Of a stretch of 64,000 nucleotides of DNA, positions 25,959-34,394 are shown one piece after another. Numbering within the stretch: the stretch's first letter is position 1; every line of letters starts with the position of its first letter. Both the position numbers and the translations under genes were made by a program. The DNA lies in the NCBI RefSeq assembly GCF_002887735.1, contig NZ_PKQP01000008.1:62001-126000 (forward strand), written 5' to 3'. This DNA comes from Stenotrophomonas bentonitica. GTDB lineage: Bacteria; Pseudomonadota; Gammaproteobacteria; Xanthomonadales; Xanthomonadaceae. The notes under the pieces were generated by a model. It searched no databases. It had not been told where the DNA came from and was given only the letters and a program-made list of their open reading frames with translations.

Positions 25959-26653
25959 CCCCCCTGCTCGACGCACTGTTCCCGCGGGGTCACGCGGTCA
26001 CCCGCAACGACGATGTGCTGGGCGGCACCGCCACCACTGCAGTGGGCGAGGTCACCGTGATCGGTACCGCGAACAAGCTGGAGGTCGGCGTCGACCACGC
26101 ACTGGCGTTGGCTGCCACCGTGCTCGCCAGTACCCGCGCGCATCCGCAGCGGCCGATCGTGATGCTGGTTGATACCGCCGGCCAGCGCCTGGCACGCCGC
26201 GATGAAATGCTCGGCATCAACAGCTACTTCGCACACCTGGCCGGCACTCTGGATCTGGCCCGCCGCCGTGGCGCGCCGCTGGTGAGTCTGGTCTATGGCG
26301 AATCGGTCAGCGGCGGCTTCCTCTCGTTCGGGCTCATGGCCGACCGCATCTACGCCCTGCCCGAAGCGCAGGTGCGCGTGATGGATCTGCGCGCGATGGC
26401 GCGCGTCACCAAACAGCCGCTTGAGAAACTGCAGGCACTGAGCCAAAGCTCGCCGGTATTCGCGCCGGGCGTTGAAAATTACGTGCGCATGGGTGCGGTG
26501 GAGGCCGTCTGGGAGGGCGATCTTGCACAGGCGCTGGTCGAAGCGCTGCAGGCGCCGGTCACCGGCGATCAGCGCAGGGAACGCGGAACGGCGCGTGGCG
26601 GTCGCCTGCTCGCCCGCGACGTCGCTGCCGCCGTGGCCGCAGGCGAGGTCTGA
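25949..26653 (+). CDS. mdcE: Malonate decarboxylase subunit gamma
   Basis: A 234-residue co-decarboxylase subunit with a crotonase-like fold that pairs with MdcD. Visible features are VMLVDTAGQRLARRDEMLGINSYFAHL and SLVYGESVSGGFLSFGLMADRIYALP. Length and order after mdcD are standard. The ATG overlaps the mdcD end by 10 bases. Confidence 0.92.
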   Translation: MELTPLLDALFPRGHAVTRNDDVLGGTATTAVGEVTVIGTANKLEVGVDHALALAATVLASTRAHPQRPIVMLVDTAGQRLARRDEMLGINSYFAHLAGTLDLARRRGAPLVSLVYGESVSGGFLSFGLMADRIYALPEAQVRVMDLRAMARVTKQPLEKLQALSQSSPVFAPGVENYVRMGAVEAVWEGDLAQALVEALQAPVTGDQRRERGTARGGRLLARDVAAAVAAGEV

Positions 26654-26656
26654 GCC

Positions 26657-27295
26657 ATGCGCCGTCACGACCTGGTCTGGCTCGATCCGCAGGCACCGTG
26701 GCAGGTTCTCAGTGCGGGCGCCGAGACGCGGCTGCGGGCATGGGCACAGGCGCGACTGCCCTTCGTGGTGGCGCGGCGCGACCCCACCAGCGACGAACAC
26801 CAGCTGCGGTTGGGCGTTCCCCTGCCATTGGCCGAGCACCGCCAGCGGTTGTCGCTGCGGGTTGATCCGTCCGCCGTCCTGCGCAGCGCGCCACCGCCGC
26901 TGCTGACCGAGGTCGCGACGGATATCGGCGCGGGATGGCGCGACCGGCTGCACGGCCTTGCCACCGAAACGGCCACCTTACCGGTAGCACCGCGCGTGTT
27001 CGGCAGCGCGGCGTGGCAGCACCTGACCGGCCTGGGCTACCTGCATGACGGCTCGGATCTTGACCTGCTCTGGGACGTCACCGGCACCGGGCAGGCCGAG
27101 ACGATCGTCGCCGTGCTGCAGCACTGCGAGCGGCGATCGCCCACGCGGCTGGACGGCGAACTGCGCTTCCCGGGTGACCGTGCGGTCAACTGGCGCGAGT
27201 ACGCCAGCGGCGCCGCGCGACTGATGGTCAAAGGCAACGATGCATGCTCGCTGGTGCCGCGCGAGGCGCTCACCGCTTGGCAGGTCGCCGCATGA
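26657..27295 (+). CDS. mdcG: Phosphoribosyl-dephospho-CoA transferase (malonate decarboxylase holo-ACP synthase)
   Basis: Nucleotidyltransferase of 212 residues that attaches the dephospho-CoA-derived arm to Ser28 of MdcC. The N-terminal RHDLVWLDP start is typical of MdcG, and DGSDLDLLWDV carries the paired aspartates of the nucleotidyltransferase metal site. It begins three bases after mdcE, and its TGA overlaps the mdcB ATG. Confidence 0.91.
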   Translation: MRRHDLVWLDPQAPWQVLSAGAETRLRAWAQARLPFVVARRDPTSDEHQLRLGVPLPLAEHRQRLSLRVDPSAVLRSAPPPLLTEVATDIGAGWRDRLHGLATETATLPVAPRVFGSAAWQHLTGLGYLHDGSDLDLLWDVTGTGQAETIVAVLQHCERRSPTRLDGELRFPGDRAVNWREYASGAARLMVKGNDACSLVPREALTAWQVAA

Positions 27296-28155
27296 ACGCC
27301 GTTCGGCTGCCCTTGCCGGCCACCGCTGCGCCCCGCTCTGCCGATGCGCGTCGTCTCGGCCGCCTGGCCATCGCCAGTCTGCACGCCGAGCTTGCCTGCG
27401 CGCCCAAACCCGGCCTGGTCACGCCGTTCAGTCGCGGCAGTCACACCGACATGGATGCGGGCACCTTCCTGCGCAGCCTGTTCGCGCTGCGCGGTTACTT
27501 CGTCGCAATCGCGCACGCGGGCCGCAGCGAAGTGCCGTTCGCCTCGTTGCGTACGCTCGGCATCGCCGCCGAAGCCGCGATGCTGCGCGCCACCGGCGGT
27601 ATCAATACGCATCGCGGGGCGATCTTCAGCCTGGGCCTGCTGGTCGCACAGTCCGCCCGCCTTCGCGCCAGCGGCGAAGGCGCACCGTCGGGCGAGGCGG
27701 TATGTCGCGGTGTCGCCCAGTGGCGGTCGGCGCTGCTGGAGGCCCCGTTGAATCCGCACAGCCCCGGCCAACGCGCCCGCCGGCGGCACGCCGTGCCGGG
27801 TGTCCGCGAACAGGCGGCCGCAGGGTACCCGCTGCTGCACGCGCTGGCCCTGCCGACCCTGCAACGCGTGCTGGATGCCACCCAGGATGCCGAAGCGGCG
27901 CAGGTGGAAACCCTGATGACGCTGATCGCCCACACGGTCGATCTCAATCTCCTGCACCGCGGGGGTGAGGCCGGGCTGGCGTTCGCCCAGCACCAGGCGC
28001 GCGGCTTCCTCGCGGCAGGCGGTGTCCAGCAGGCCGATTGGCCCGAACGTGTCGCCGCCATCGGTGACGCATTCGAGCAGCGACGGCTCAGCCCCGGCGG
28101 CAGCGCCGATCTGCTGGCCTGCACGTGGTTCCTGCACCTGCAGGCGCACGCATGA
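27292..28155 (+). CDS. mdcB: Triphosphoribosyl-dephospho-CoA synthase
   Basis: Makes the prosthetic-group precursor 2'-(5''-triphosphoribosyl)-3'-dephospho-CoA from ATP and dephospho-CoA. The 287-residue protein shows CitG/MdcB family segments: LHAELACAPKPGLVTPFSRGSHTDMD, TGGINTHRGAIFSLGLL, and DLNLLHRGGEAGLAFAQ. The ATG at 27292 overlaps the mdcG stop, and the TGA overlaps mdcH, so a long chain of coupled genes runs from mdcA to mdcH. A 16-codon upstream extension is inside mdcG and rejected. Confidence 0.92.
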   Translation: MNAVRLPLPATAAPRSADARRLGRLAIASLHAELACAPKPGLVTPFSRGSHTDMDAGTFLRSLFALRGYFVAIAHAGRSEVPFASLRTLGIAAEAAMLRATGGINTHRGAIFSLGLLVAQSARLRASGEGAPSGEAVCRGVAQWRSALLEAPLNPHSPGQRARRRHAVPGVREQAAAGYPLLHALALPTLQRVLDATQDAEAAQVETLMTLIAHTVDLNLLHRGGEAGLAFAQHQARGFLAAGGVQQADWPERVAAIGDAFEQRRLSPGGSADLLACTWFLHLQAHA

Positions 28156-29069
28156 GCCTGGTCCTGCTCTGCCCGGGCCAGGGTGGCCAACACCCGGGGA
28201 TGTTCGCGCGCGTTGGCGAGGACGCCCGTGCCCAGCCCATCCTCGCGCAGGCCAGTGCGATGCTGGGCACGCCGGTGGAGGCACTTGCCGCAGACGAACA
28301 CCGCTTCCACAACGCGCTCGCCCAGCCGCTCGTCTGCGCCGCGGCGCTGGCGCGCTGGGCCGCGTTACGCGACCGATTGCCCACCATAACGGCGGTGGCC
28401 GGTTACAGCGCCGGTGAGTTGGCCGCGCATGCCATCGCCGGTAGTTTCGACAGCACTGCATGCCTGCACCTGGCTGCCCGCCGCGCCGCGCTGATGGACG
28501 CCGCCTCGCCGGCCGACGCCGGCCTGATCGCGGTGATCGGCCTGGCGGCCGACGAGATCGCCCTGCTGTGCGCCGAGCACGCGGTCCATCTCGCCATCGT
28601 CAACGGCCCGGACCACGTGGTGCTGGGCGGCCTGCGCAGCGCGCTGGAGGCCGCCGCCGCCGCGGCCGTCCGGCACGGTGCACGCACGGTGTCATTGCCG
28701 GTGGATGTTCCCGCACATACCCCGCTGCTCGCGCCCGCAGCGCAGGCGTTCGAAGCGGTCCTGGGTAAGACCGCACTGCAGCCGCCCCGGCTGCGCCTGC
28801 TCGCCGGCATCGACGGGAGCAGCGTCGTCGATGTCGCACGTGTGGTGCACACGCTGGCCGCGCAGATCGCCCGGACGGTGCAGTGGCAGCAGGTGCTGGC
28901 GCAGGCGGTGGAGCGCGGCGGAAAAGTATTTCTGGAGCTGGGCCCCGGCTCGGCGCTGAGCCGGCGGGTACGCGAGCTGCATCCGCAGCTGCAGGCCCGC
29001 TCGGTAGAGGATTTCCGCACGCTGGAGGGCGTGCGCGAATGGGTGGACGCCGCATGCGCACGCGCATGA
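28152..29069 (+). CDS. mdcH: Malonyl-CoA:ACP transacylase of malonate decarboxylase
   Basis: Loads the first malonyl group onto MdcC from malonyl-CoA to start the enzyme cycle. The 305-residue acyltransferase begins LVLLCPGQGGQHPGMF and carries the nucleophile Ser in GYSAGEL (FabD has GHSLGE), followed by the NGPDHVVLGG strand. The ATG overlaps the mdcB stop by four bases. It closes the catalytic part of the operon; an 87-base gap with a small palindrome separates it from matC. Confidence 0.92.
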   Translation: MSLVLLCPGQGGQHPGMFARVGEDARAQPILAQASAMLGTPVEALAADEHRFHNALAQPLVCAAALARWAALRDRLPTITAVAGYSAGELAAHAIAGSFDSTACLHLAARRAALMDAASPADAGLIAVIGLAADEIALLCAEHAVHLAIVNGPDHVVLGGLRSALEAAAAAAVRHGARTVSLPVDVPAHTPLLAPAAQAFEAVLGKTALQPPRLRLLAGIDGSSVVDVARVVHTLAAQIARTVQWQQVLAQAVERGGKVFLELGPGSALSRRVRELHPQLQARSVEDFRTLEGVREWVDAACARA

Positions 29070-29156
29070 GGGGCCACGCAAAGGTGTAACACCAGCAGTC
29101 CCCGGGTGGCGGGTCGCCATCATGCTGCACGCGTATCAAGTGTCTCGGGAGGGCGC

Positions 29157-30500
29157 ATGAGTCCGCAAATCGCAACGATCATCGGCTTGGTGATCATGTT
29201 CATCGTGGCCACGGCCCTGCCCATCAACATGGGTGCCGTGGCATTCGCGCTGGCCTTCATCATCGGCGGCCTGTTCGTCGGGATGGAGGGCAAGGAAGTG
29301 TTGGCCGGCTTCCCGGGCGACCTGTTCCTGACCCTGGTCGGCATCACCTACCTGTTCGCCATCGCGCAGAAGAACGGCACCATCGATCTGCTCGTGCACT
29401 GGGCGGTCAAGGCGGTGCGTGGGCACATCGTCGCCATACCGTGGGTGATGTTCGTGGTCACCGCCGTGCTGACCGCCTTCGGCGCGCTCGGCCCGGCCGC
29501 GGTGGCCATCATCGGCCCGGTCGCGCTGCGCTTTGCCAAGCAGTACAAGATAAACCCGCTGATGATGGGCCTGCTGGTGATCCACGGCGCGCAGGCCGGT
29601 GGCTTCTCGCCGATCAGCGTGTATGGCGGCATCACCAACCAAGTGGTGCAGAAGGCCGGCCTGGAAGTCACGGAAATGGCGGTGTTCCTGACCAGCTTGG
29701 GCTTCAACCTGCTGATGGGCATCATCTGCTTCTTCGCCTTTGGCGGGTTGGCCCTGATGCGTCGCGCACCAACGGCGACCGAACCGCTGGTCGCCGGCAG
29801 CCAGGCCTCTTCGCGCCAGTTTGCGATCGAAGGTCACGGCGCCCTGGTCTCGGCCGGCGGTGGCACGCTCTCCAATGATCCCGATGCGCTGGATGACGTG
29901 CGCATCAACCGCGAGCGCGTGTTCACCCTGATCGGCCTGCTCGGGCTCGGCATCGCGGCCCTGGTCTACAACCTCAACGTCGGCCTGGTCTCGATCACCG
30001 TCGCGGTGGTGCTTGCCCTGCTCTCGCCGAACTCGCAGAAGGGCGCGGTGGATGGCATCAGCTGGTCGACCGTGCTGCTGATCAGCGGCGTGGTGACCTA
30101 CGTGGCCGTGCTGCAGCAGGCCGGCGCGGTGGACTACATCGGCCATGGCGTGGGTGCGATCGGCATTCCGCTGCTGGGCGCGCTGCTGGTCTGCTATGTC
30201 GGTGGCATCGTCTCGGCGTTCGCCTCTTCTGCGGCGGTGCTGGGTGCGACGATCCCGCTGGCGGTGCCGTTCCTGATGCAGGGGCATCTGAGCGCGGCCG
30301 GTGTGATCTGCGCGCTGGCGATCTCCTCCACCGTGGTGGACGTCAGCCCGTTCTCGACCAATGGCGCGCTGGTGGTTGCCTCGGCGGCGAAGGAAGAGCG
30401 CGAAGCCCTGTTCCGCCGCTTCCTGGTCTACAGCGGCCTGGTGGTGGCGTTCGGTCCGCTGCTGGCATGGCTGCTGTTCGTCGTGCCGGGCTGGATGTAA
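29157..30500 (+). CDS. MatC-type dicarboxylate (malonate) transporter
   Basis: Inner-membrane carrier of 447 residues with about 12 helices, including the MatC N-terminal domain and the conserved GAQAGGFSPISVYGGITNQVV and VVDVSPFSTNGALVVASA stretches. MatC of rhizobia is a malonate/dicarboxylate carrier, and the position after mdcH makes malonate the likely substrate. Many mdc clusters use the two-subunit MdcLM transporter instead; no mdcL or mdcM is seen here. CGGGAGGG lies just before the ATG at 29157. A strong hairpin follows the stop. Confidence 0.88.
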   Translation: MSPQIATIIGLVIMFIVATALPINMGAVAFALAFIIGGLFVGMEGKEVLAGFPGDLFLTLVGITYLFAIAQKNGTIDLLVHWAVKAVRGHIVAIPWVMFVVTAVLTAFGALGPAAVAIIGPVALRFAKQYKINPLMMGLLVIHGAQAGGFSPISVYGGITNQVVQKAGLEVTEMAVFLTSLGFNLLMGIICFFAFGGLALMRRAPTATEPLVAGSQASSRQFAIEGHGALVSAGGGTLSNDPDALDDVRINRERVFTLIGLLGLGIAALVYNLNVGLVSITVAVVLALLSPNSQKGAVDGISWSTVLLISGVVTYVAVLQQAGAVDYIGHGVGAIGIPLLGALLVCYVGGIVSAFASSAAVLGATIPLAVPFLMQGHLSAAGVICALAISSTVVDVSPFSTNGALVVASAAKEEREALFRRFLVYSGLVVAFGPLLAWLLFVVPGWM

Positions 30501-30503
30501 GCA

Positions 30504-30535
30504 CACGGCGGGCCTGCACCGGCAGGCCCGCCGTG
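30504..30535 (+). terminator. Strong hairpin between matC and the GntR gene
   Basis: A perfect 14-bp inverted repeat (arms 30504-30517 and 30522-30535, core GGCGGGCCTGC) with a 4-base loop begins three bases after the matC stop. No U run follows. It probably ends or limits transcription of the mdc operon before the regulator gene, which has a TAGAAT -10-like sequence at 30542-30547. Confidence 0.6.
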
Positions 30536-30575
30536 ACCCGGTAGAATGCTGCACACCTGTCCATGAAGCCCTGCC

Positions 30576-31295
30576 ATGCCCCTGGCCCCTGGTCCCCGCC
30601 TGTCGAAGAAACGCGTGCCGCTTTATGAAGAAGTGGCCGAGCGGCTGCGCCAGAAGATCTACGACTACGAACTGCCACCGGGCGAATGGATCGACGAGCC
30701 GCTGCTCGCCGAAGAACTGGGCATCAGCCGCACCCCGCTGCGCGAGAGCCTGAAACTGCTGGCCGCTGAGGGCCTGGTGCAGCTCGATGCGGGCCGCGGC
30801 AGCCGGGTCACCCGGCTGACCCTGGAAGACCTCAACCAGCTGTTCCCGGTGATGGCCATGCTGGAAGGCCGCTGCGTGCATGAAGCGGTCAAGCGCATCG
30901 ATGAAGCGGGCGTGGTCCAGCTGCAGGCGCTGCACGATGCCATGGAAGTCGCTGCAGCCGCGGGCGATCTGGCCGAGTACTACCGCAACAATTATCTGAT
31001 CCACGAAAGTCTGCAGACCCATGCCGGCAACCCGTGGCTGATCCGCGTCACCCACGACCTGCACCGCATCCTGAAGATGCATCGCGGCCGCCAGTTGCTC
31101 ACGCCGGGCCGCATGGCCCAGTCACTGGCCGAGCATCGCGCCCTGATGGCCTGCATCCGCAACCGCGATGCCGAAGCCGCCGAGCAGATGATGAACCGCC
31201 ATCTGCTCAGTCAAGGCGAAGCACTGGCGGCCTATGTGGCCGCCGGTGGCCAGCTGAACGTGCCTGCGCCGCTGCCTCGCCATGGCGGGATCTGA
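30576..31295 (+). CDS. GntR-family (FCD subfamily) regulator of malonate genes
   Basis: A 239-residue regulator, MdcY-like by context. The winged helix-turn-helix occupies residues 15-80 (YEEVAERLRQKIYDYELPPG; LAEELGISRTPLRESLKLLAAEGLV) and an FCD ligand-binding domain follows to about 220, with the HESLQTHAGNPWL and AEHRALMACIRNRD histidine motifs that bind a metal and carboxylate ligand. Characterised MdcY represses mdc genes until malonate is present; the same role is inferred here, with the palindrome before mdcA as the candidate target. Confidence 0.85.
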   Translation: MPLAPGPRLSKKRVPLYEEVAERLRQKIYDYELPPGEWIDEPLLAEELGISRTPLRESLKLLAAEGLVQLDAGRGSRVTRLTLEDLNQLFPVMAMLEGRCVHEAVKRIDEAGVVQLQALHDAMEVAAAAGDLAEYYRNNYLIHESLQTHAGNPWLIRVTHDLHRILKMHRGRQLLTPGRMAQSLAEHRALMACIRNRDAEAAEQMMNRHLLSQGEALAAYVAAGGQLNVPAPLPRHGGI

Positions 31296-31299
31296 GCGC

Positions 31300-31545
31300 T
31301 CAGGCCAGCTCCACCGTCAGCCGCGTCAATGATTGCCCCAGCAGGTGAAGCCGGATCTGGTCCAGGCTGGTGAAGTAGCACGCCGTATCGGCGCCGGCCA
31401 AGCGGTAGATGCCGCGCTTGCCGCCCAACAGAACGAATTTTTCCTGGTCCACCAGGTACTGGGCGACCGGCGGCACACCCTGTGCCTTGAGCGCATCGAT
31501 ATCGATGGGTTCAAGGGCGTCCAGATCATGTAGTGCTGTGGTCAT
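31300..31545 (-). CDS. Small hypothetical protein
   Basis: An 81-residue acidic protein, convergent with the GntR gene (stop codons five bases apart). The C-terminal part, QYLVDQEKFVLLGGKRGIYRLAG followed by ACYFTSLDQIRLHLLGQ, looks like a genuine compact domain rather than shadow coding. No family is recognised. The ATG at 31545 is chosen because the frame before it has no protein-like character; its Shine-Dalgarno sequence is poor, so the start is uncertain. No membrane segment or signal peptide. Confidence 0.5.
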   Translation of the reverse strand: MTTALHDLDALEPIDIDALKAQGVPPVAQYLVDQEKFVLLGGKRGIYRLAGADTACYFTSLDQIRLHLLGQSLTRLTVELA

Positions 31546-31934
31546 GGGAAAAGAAACTTCGCGACGGGAATGCCAGCTTAGGTGGCGCACACGCAGCAAC
31601 GCGTGGAACGATCGTGAGGACGGTGCGAGTGTCCAAGGTGATGCAGGCAGCTGACCGATCGCATCGTCGCCAGCTGCGCGATGCACGTTGATGAGCTTCG
31701 ACTGCCATGCCGATCGAGCCAATCGCCGTGAAGGGCGCGTGGAGGCCTGCGAGACGCACTGCGCAGACCCAGCGCCTCGTGCCGGATACGACACCCCATC
31801 GTCGGAAACGCACATTGAGCGCCTCCTGGTGTCGTGCAAGGCTGGATTCGTGGCTGCGCGCACCAGCTTCCACAGCACCGTCGGCGCCTTGCCGGTGCCG
31901 TTCTTGTGCGTGGATCGGGTGCGAGCGTACTTAC
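31546..31934. other. Divergent intergenic region before the hybrid kinase gene
   Basis: About 390 bases between the small hypothetical gene and the hybrid kinase start. Frames are open on both strands but read as arginine/serine-rich shadow sequence. It should hold promoters for both flanking genes; no convincing -35/-10 pair or repeat was found. Confidence 0.45.
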
Positions 31935-34274
31935 ATGAAAAACATCGCGGGTAAACGTCGGGTCGCGTTGCAGGCCAGCCTGCTGGCGACCATCCTCCTC
32001 GCTGCCGGGGCGCTGCTGCTCACGCTGTTCCCCGCTCATTCGGATCGGCAGCCGCCCTTCGTGCTGGCCGCCGGTCCGCAGTTGGGCGGCCCGTACGGGC
32101 TGGGCGGGCCTTCCTCGCTGGGCGGTGCACGTGCCTACGTGGAGGCGGTGGAGGCGCTCTCGGGCATCAAGATCCAGGTGGCCGGGGCCACCACCTTCAG
32201 CGACGCACTCGGCCTGCTTGCGCAGCAGGAGGTGGACGGGCTGGCGTTCGCGCTGCCGGGCACCGCGGCACTGTTGCCCACGGCCACGGTGATTTCACCG
32301 GTCTTCTATGCCGGCGACTCGGTCCTGCTCACCCGCAGCAGCTCCCCCGTGCGGGCCCTGTCCGCCCTGGAGGGCAAGCGTGTCACGGTGATCGGCAACG
32401 GGGAGTACCACGGCTATCTGGCCGCTCACCACCCCGCGATCGAGGTGTTTCCACTGCCTGCCGCGGCAGACATGGTGGCCGCGGTGGACAGCGGCACCGT
32501 GGACGCGGCGCTGGGCATGGACGCCATCCTGATTCCACTCGCACGCCGGGGCAACAGCACCACGCTGGCGGTGCATCCGGCCAGCGATGGCCCCTCCGTG
32601 CGAATCCGGGTCGCCTCCCATCCTGCGCGCGCCGCCGAGATGGACCGGGCCCATCAGGCGTTCCGCTCGTTGCCGCTGGACACCCAGCAGGATCTGGTCG
32701 GCCGGTGGATGGATGCCCTGTATCGCTCGCCTCCCACTCTCCGTGCCGTCCTCTCTTTCTATCGCACACCGATCATCGTGCTGGTGCTGTCCATCCTTGG
32801 TGCGGCCTTCGTGATCATCCAGGCCTACCGCAATGCGCGGGCGACCGCGGCGCTGCAGGCCAGCACGGCGCGCATGTTGACCCTGGTCAATCACGAAGTG
32901 CGCAATGGCGTGGCCTCGGTCATTTCCGCCATCGACCTGATTGAATCCACCGTCCCCACCCCGGCCGCCGCGCCCGTGATCGCATCCGCCCGCGCGGCCA
33001 CCTCTTCGCTGCACCACACCCTGGCCAATGCGCTGGAATTCATGTTCCTGGATCGCCACAGCCATGCACCCGTGGAGTGGCAGCCCGGCGCGGCCACCGT
33101 ACTGGCCGGCTGCCTGAGCGCATCCCGGCCGGTGGCCGCGGCCAAGGGCACCGCCCTGCTGTTCGATCTCGACCAGCCGGTGCTGGAGCACGCGAGCTGC
33201 GACACCCGCGCCCTGCGCCACATCGCCAGCAATCTGATTTCCAACGCCGTGAAGTTCTGCGATGCCGGAACCGTATCGGTGCGCCTGAGATTCGAGGCGG
33301 GCGTGGGCGAGCGCGGCCGGATGGTGCTGCGTGTGAGTGATACCGGCGAAGGCATCAGCGCCGAAGATCTGAACGACATCTTCGGCGCCTTCAGTACCAC
33401 CCGCGACGGCCGGCAGCGCGGCGGGACCGGGCTGGGGCTGTCCCTGTGCCGCCGCATCGCCACGGCGCAGGGCGGGCAGATCACCGTGCGCAGCCAACCA
33501 GGCGTGGGGTCCACCTTCACTGCCACCCTGCCCGCGCAGCGGCGCACGGAGCCGGCGCCGGCCCTGCCCGGCCACCTGTCCGACCACAACGACCGGCCCG
33601 CGCGCGCCCTGGTCATCGAAGACCAGCCCCTGATCGCCGACGTCATCAGCCACCGGCTGCGCGAGCGCGGGTTCGAGGTGCGCGGCGCCACCAGTCGCCA
33701 TGAGGCACTGCAGCAACTGGCGCAGGCCGGCCCCTTCGACCTGATCACCCTGGACGATGCACTGCCGGATGCCAGCGGCCTGGAAACAATCGAGGCGATC
33801 CGCGCCCTGGAGCGGACGCGCGCGTGGCTGGGCGCCCGAGTGGTCTCGATCTCGGCATCACCCGACGTCACCCGTCCACCCCGCTACCGGGCCGCCGGCA
33901 TCGCGGCGACCCTGTGCAAGCCCATCGACTGGCCTGCGTTCGATGTGGCCACGCACTGCACGGCCATGAACCCGGCCAGGGCCCTGCGGCCGGCGGCGGC
34001 GACGCCGTTGGATGTGCTGGCGGTGTATCGCACGCAGATCCCCCGGGATATTGCCGCACTGCGCGAGGCCATCGTGGCCCACGAATGGCGGCGGGCGCTG
34101 GCGATGAGCCACCGCATCCGCGGGGCGGCCTCGATGGTCGGGGATGCGGCCACGCTGGTCACGCTGGACCAGATCGACGGCTGCCTGAAGCACCATGCCA
34201 TCAACGGCGACCCGGGCGCCGCGGACCTGGACGAGATGGACCGCCTGCTGGCGCAGATGGACCCAGGCGCCTGA
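31935..34274 (+). CDS. EvgS/BvgS-like hybrid sensor histidine kinase
   Basis: A 779-residue unorthodox kinase. Order: N-terminal signal/anchor (about 10-32), one periplasmic SBP_bac_3-like domain (about 40-260), a membrane helix (about 278-300), HisKA with His320 (VNHEVRN), HATPase with NLISNAVKF, DTGEGI and GTGLGLSL, a receiver with Asp607 (LITLDDALPD), and an HPt domain with His726 (SHRIRGAAS). This four-step phosphorelay layout is that of BvgS/EvgS, which signal to NarL-type regulators. The NarL-type regulator beyond the fimbrial genes is the likely partner. No good Shine-Dalgarno is seen at the ATG. Confidence 0.87.
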   Translation: MKNIAGKRRVALQASLLATILLAAGALLLTLFPAHSDRQPPFVLAAGPQLGGPYGLGGPSSLGGARAYVEAVEALSGIKIQVAGATTFSDALGLLAQQEVDGLAFALPGTAALLPTATVISPVFYAGDSVLLTRSSSPVRALSALEGKRVTVIGNGEYHGYLAAHHPAIEVFPLPAAADMVAAVDSGTVDAALGMDAILIPLARRGNSTTLAVHPASDGPSVRIRVASHPARAAEMDRAHQAFRSLPLDTQQDLVGRWMDALYRSPPTLRAVLSFYRTPIIVLVLSILGAAFVIIQAYRNARATAALQASTARMLTLVNHEVRNGVASVISAIDLIESTVPTPAAAPVIASARAATSSLHHTLANALEFMFLDRHSHAPVEWQPGAATVLAGCLSASRPVAAAKGTALLFDLDQPVLEHASCDTRALRHIASNLISNAVKFCDAGTVSVRLRFEAGVGERGRMVLRVSDTGEGISAEDLNDIFGAFSTTRDGRQRGGTGLGLSLCRRIATAQGGQITVRSQPGVGSTFTATLPAQRRTEPAPALPGHLSDHNDRPARALVIEDQPLIADVISHRLRERGFEVRGATSRHEALQQLAQAGPFDLITLDDALPDASGLETIEAIRALERTRAWLGARVVSISASPDVTRPPRYRAAGIAATLCKPIDWPAFDVATHCTAMNPARALRPAAATPLDVLAVYRTQIPRDIAALREAIVAHEWRRALAMSHRIRGAASMVGDAATLVTLDQIDGCLKHHAINGDPGAADLDEMDRLLAQMDPGA

Positions 34275-34332
34275 GCCCACGGCGGCGTGGCATCTGCCCG
34301 CCCGGGCCCGCACGCCACGACACAAAAAGAAA

Positions 34333-34362
34333 CTCCCCGGTCCGCAATGACGGACCGGGGAG
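34333..34362 (-). terminator. Intrinsic terminator of the trimeric autotransporter gene
   Basis: A perfect 12-bp stem (CTCCCCGGTCCG at 34333-34344 and its complement at 34351-34362) with a 6-base loop. On the minus strand it is followed at once by TTTCTTTTTG, a real U tract. It lies 33 bases beyond the autotransporter stop and faces the end of the kinase gene, so it may serve both directions but is orientated for the minus strand. Confidence 0.87.
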
Positions 34363-34394
34363 CGCCGGTGTTTCCCTGCAATGGGAGGGGACGA

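Noticed and set aside
30504..30535. Hairpin as a Stenotrophomonas SMAG/REP-type element
   Set aside because: It lacks the GTAG head expected of SMAG repeats, and no second copy was seen in the window.
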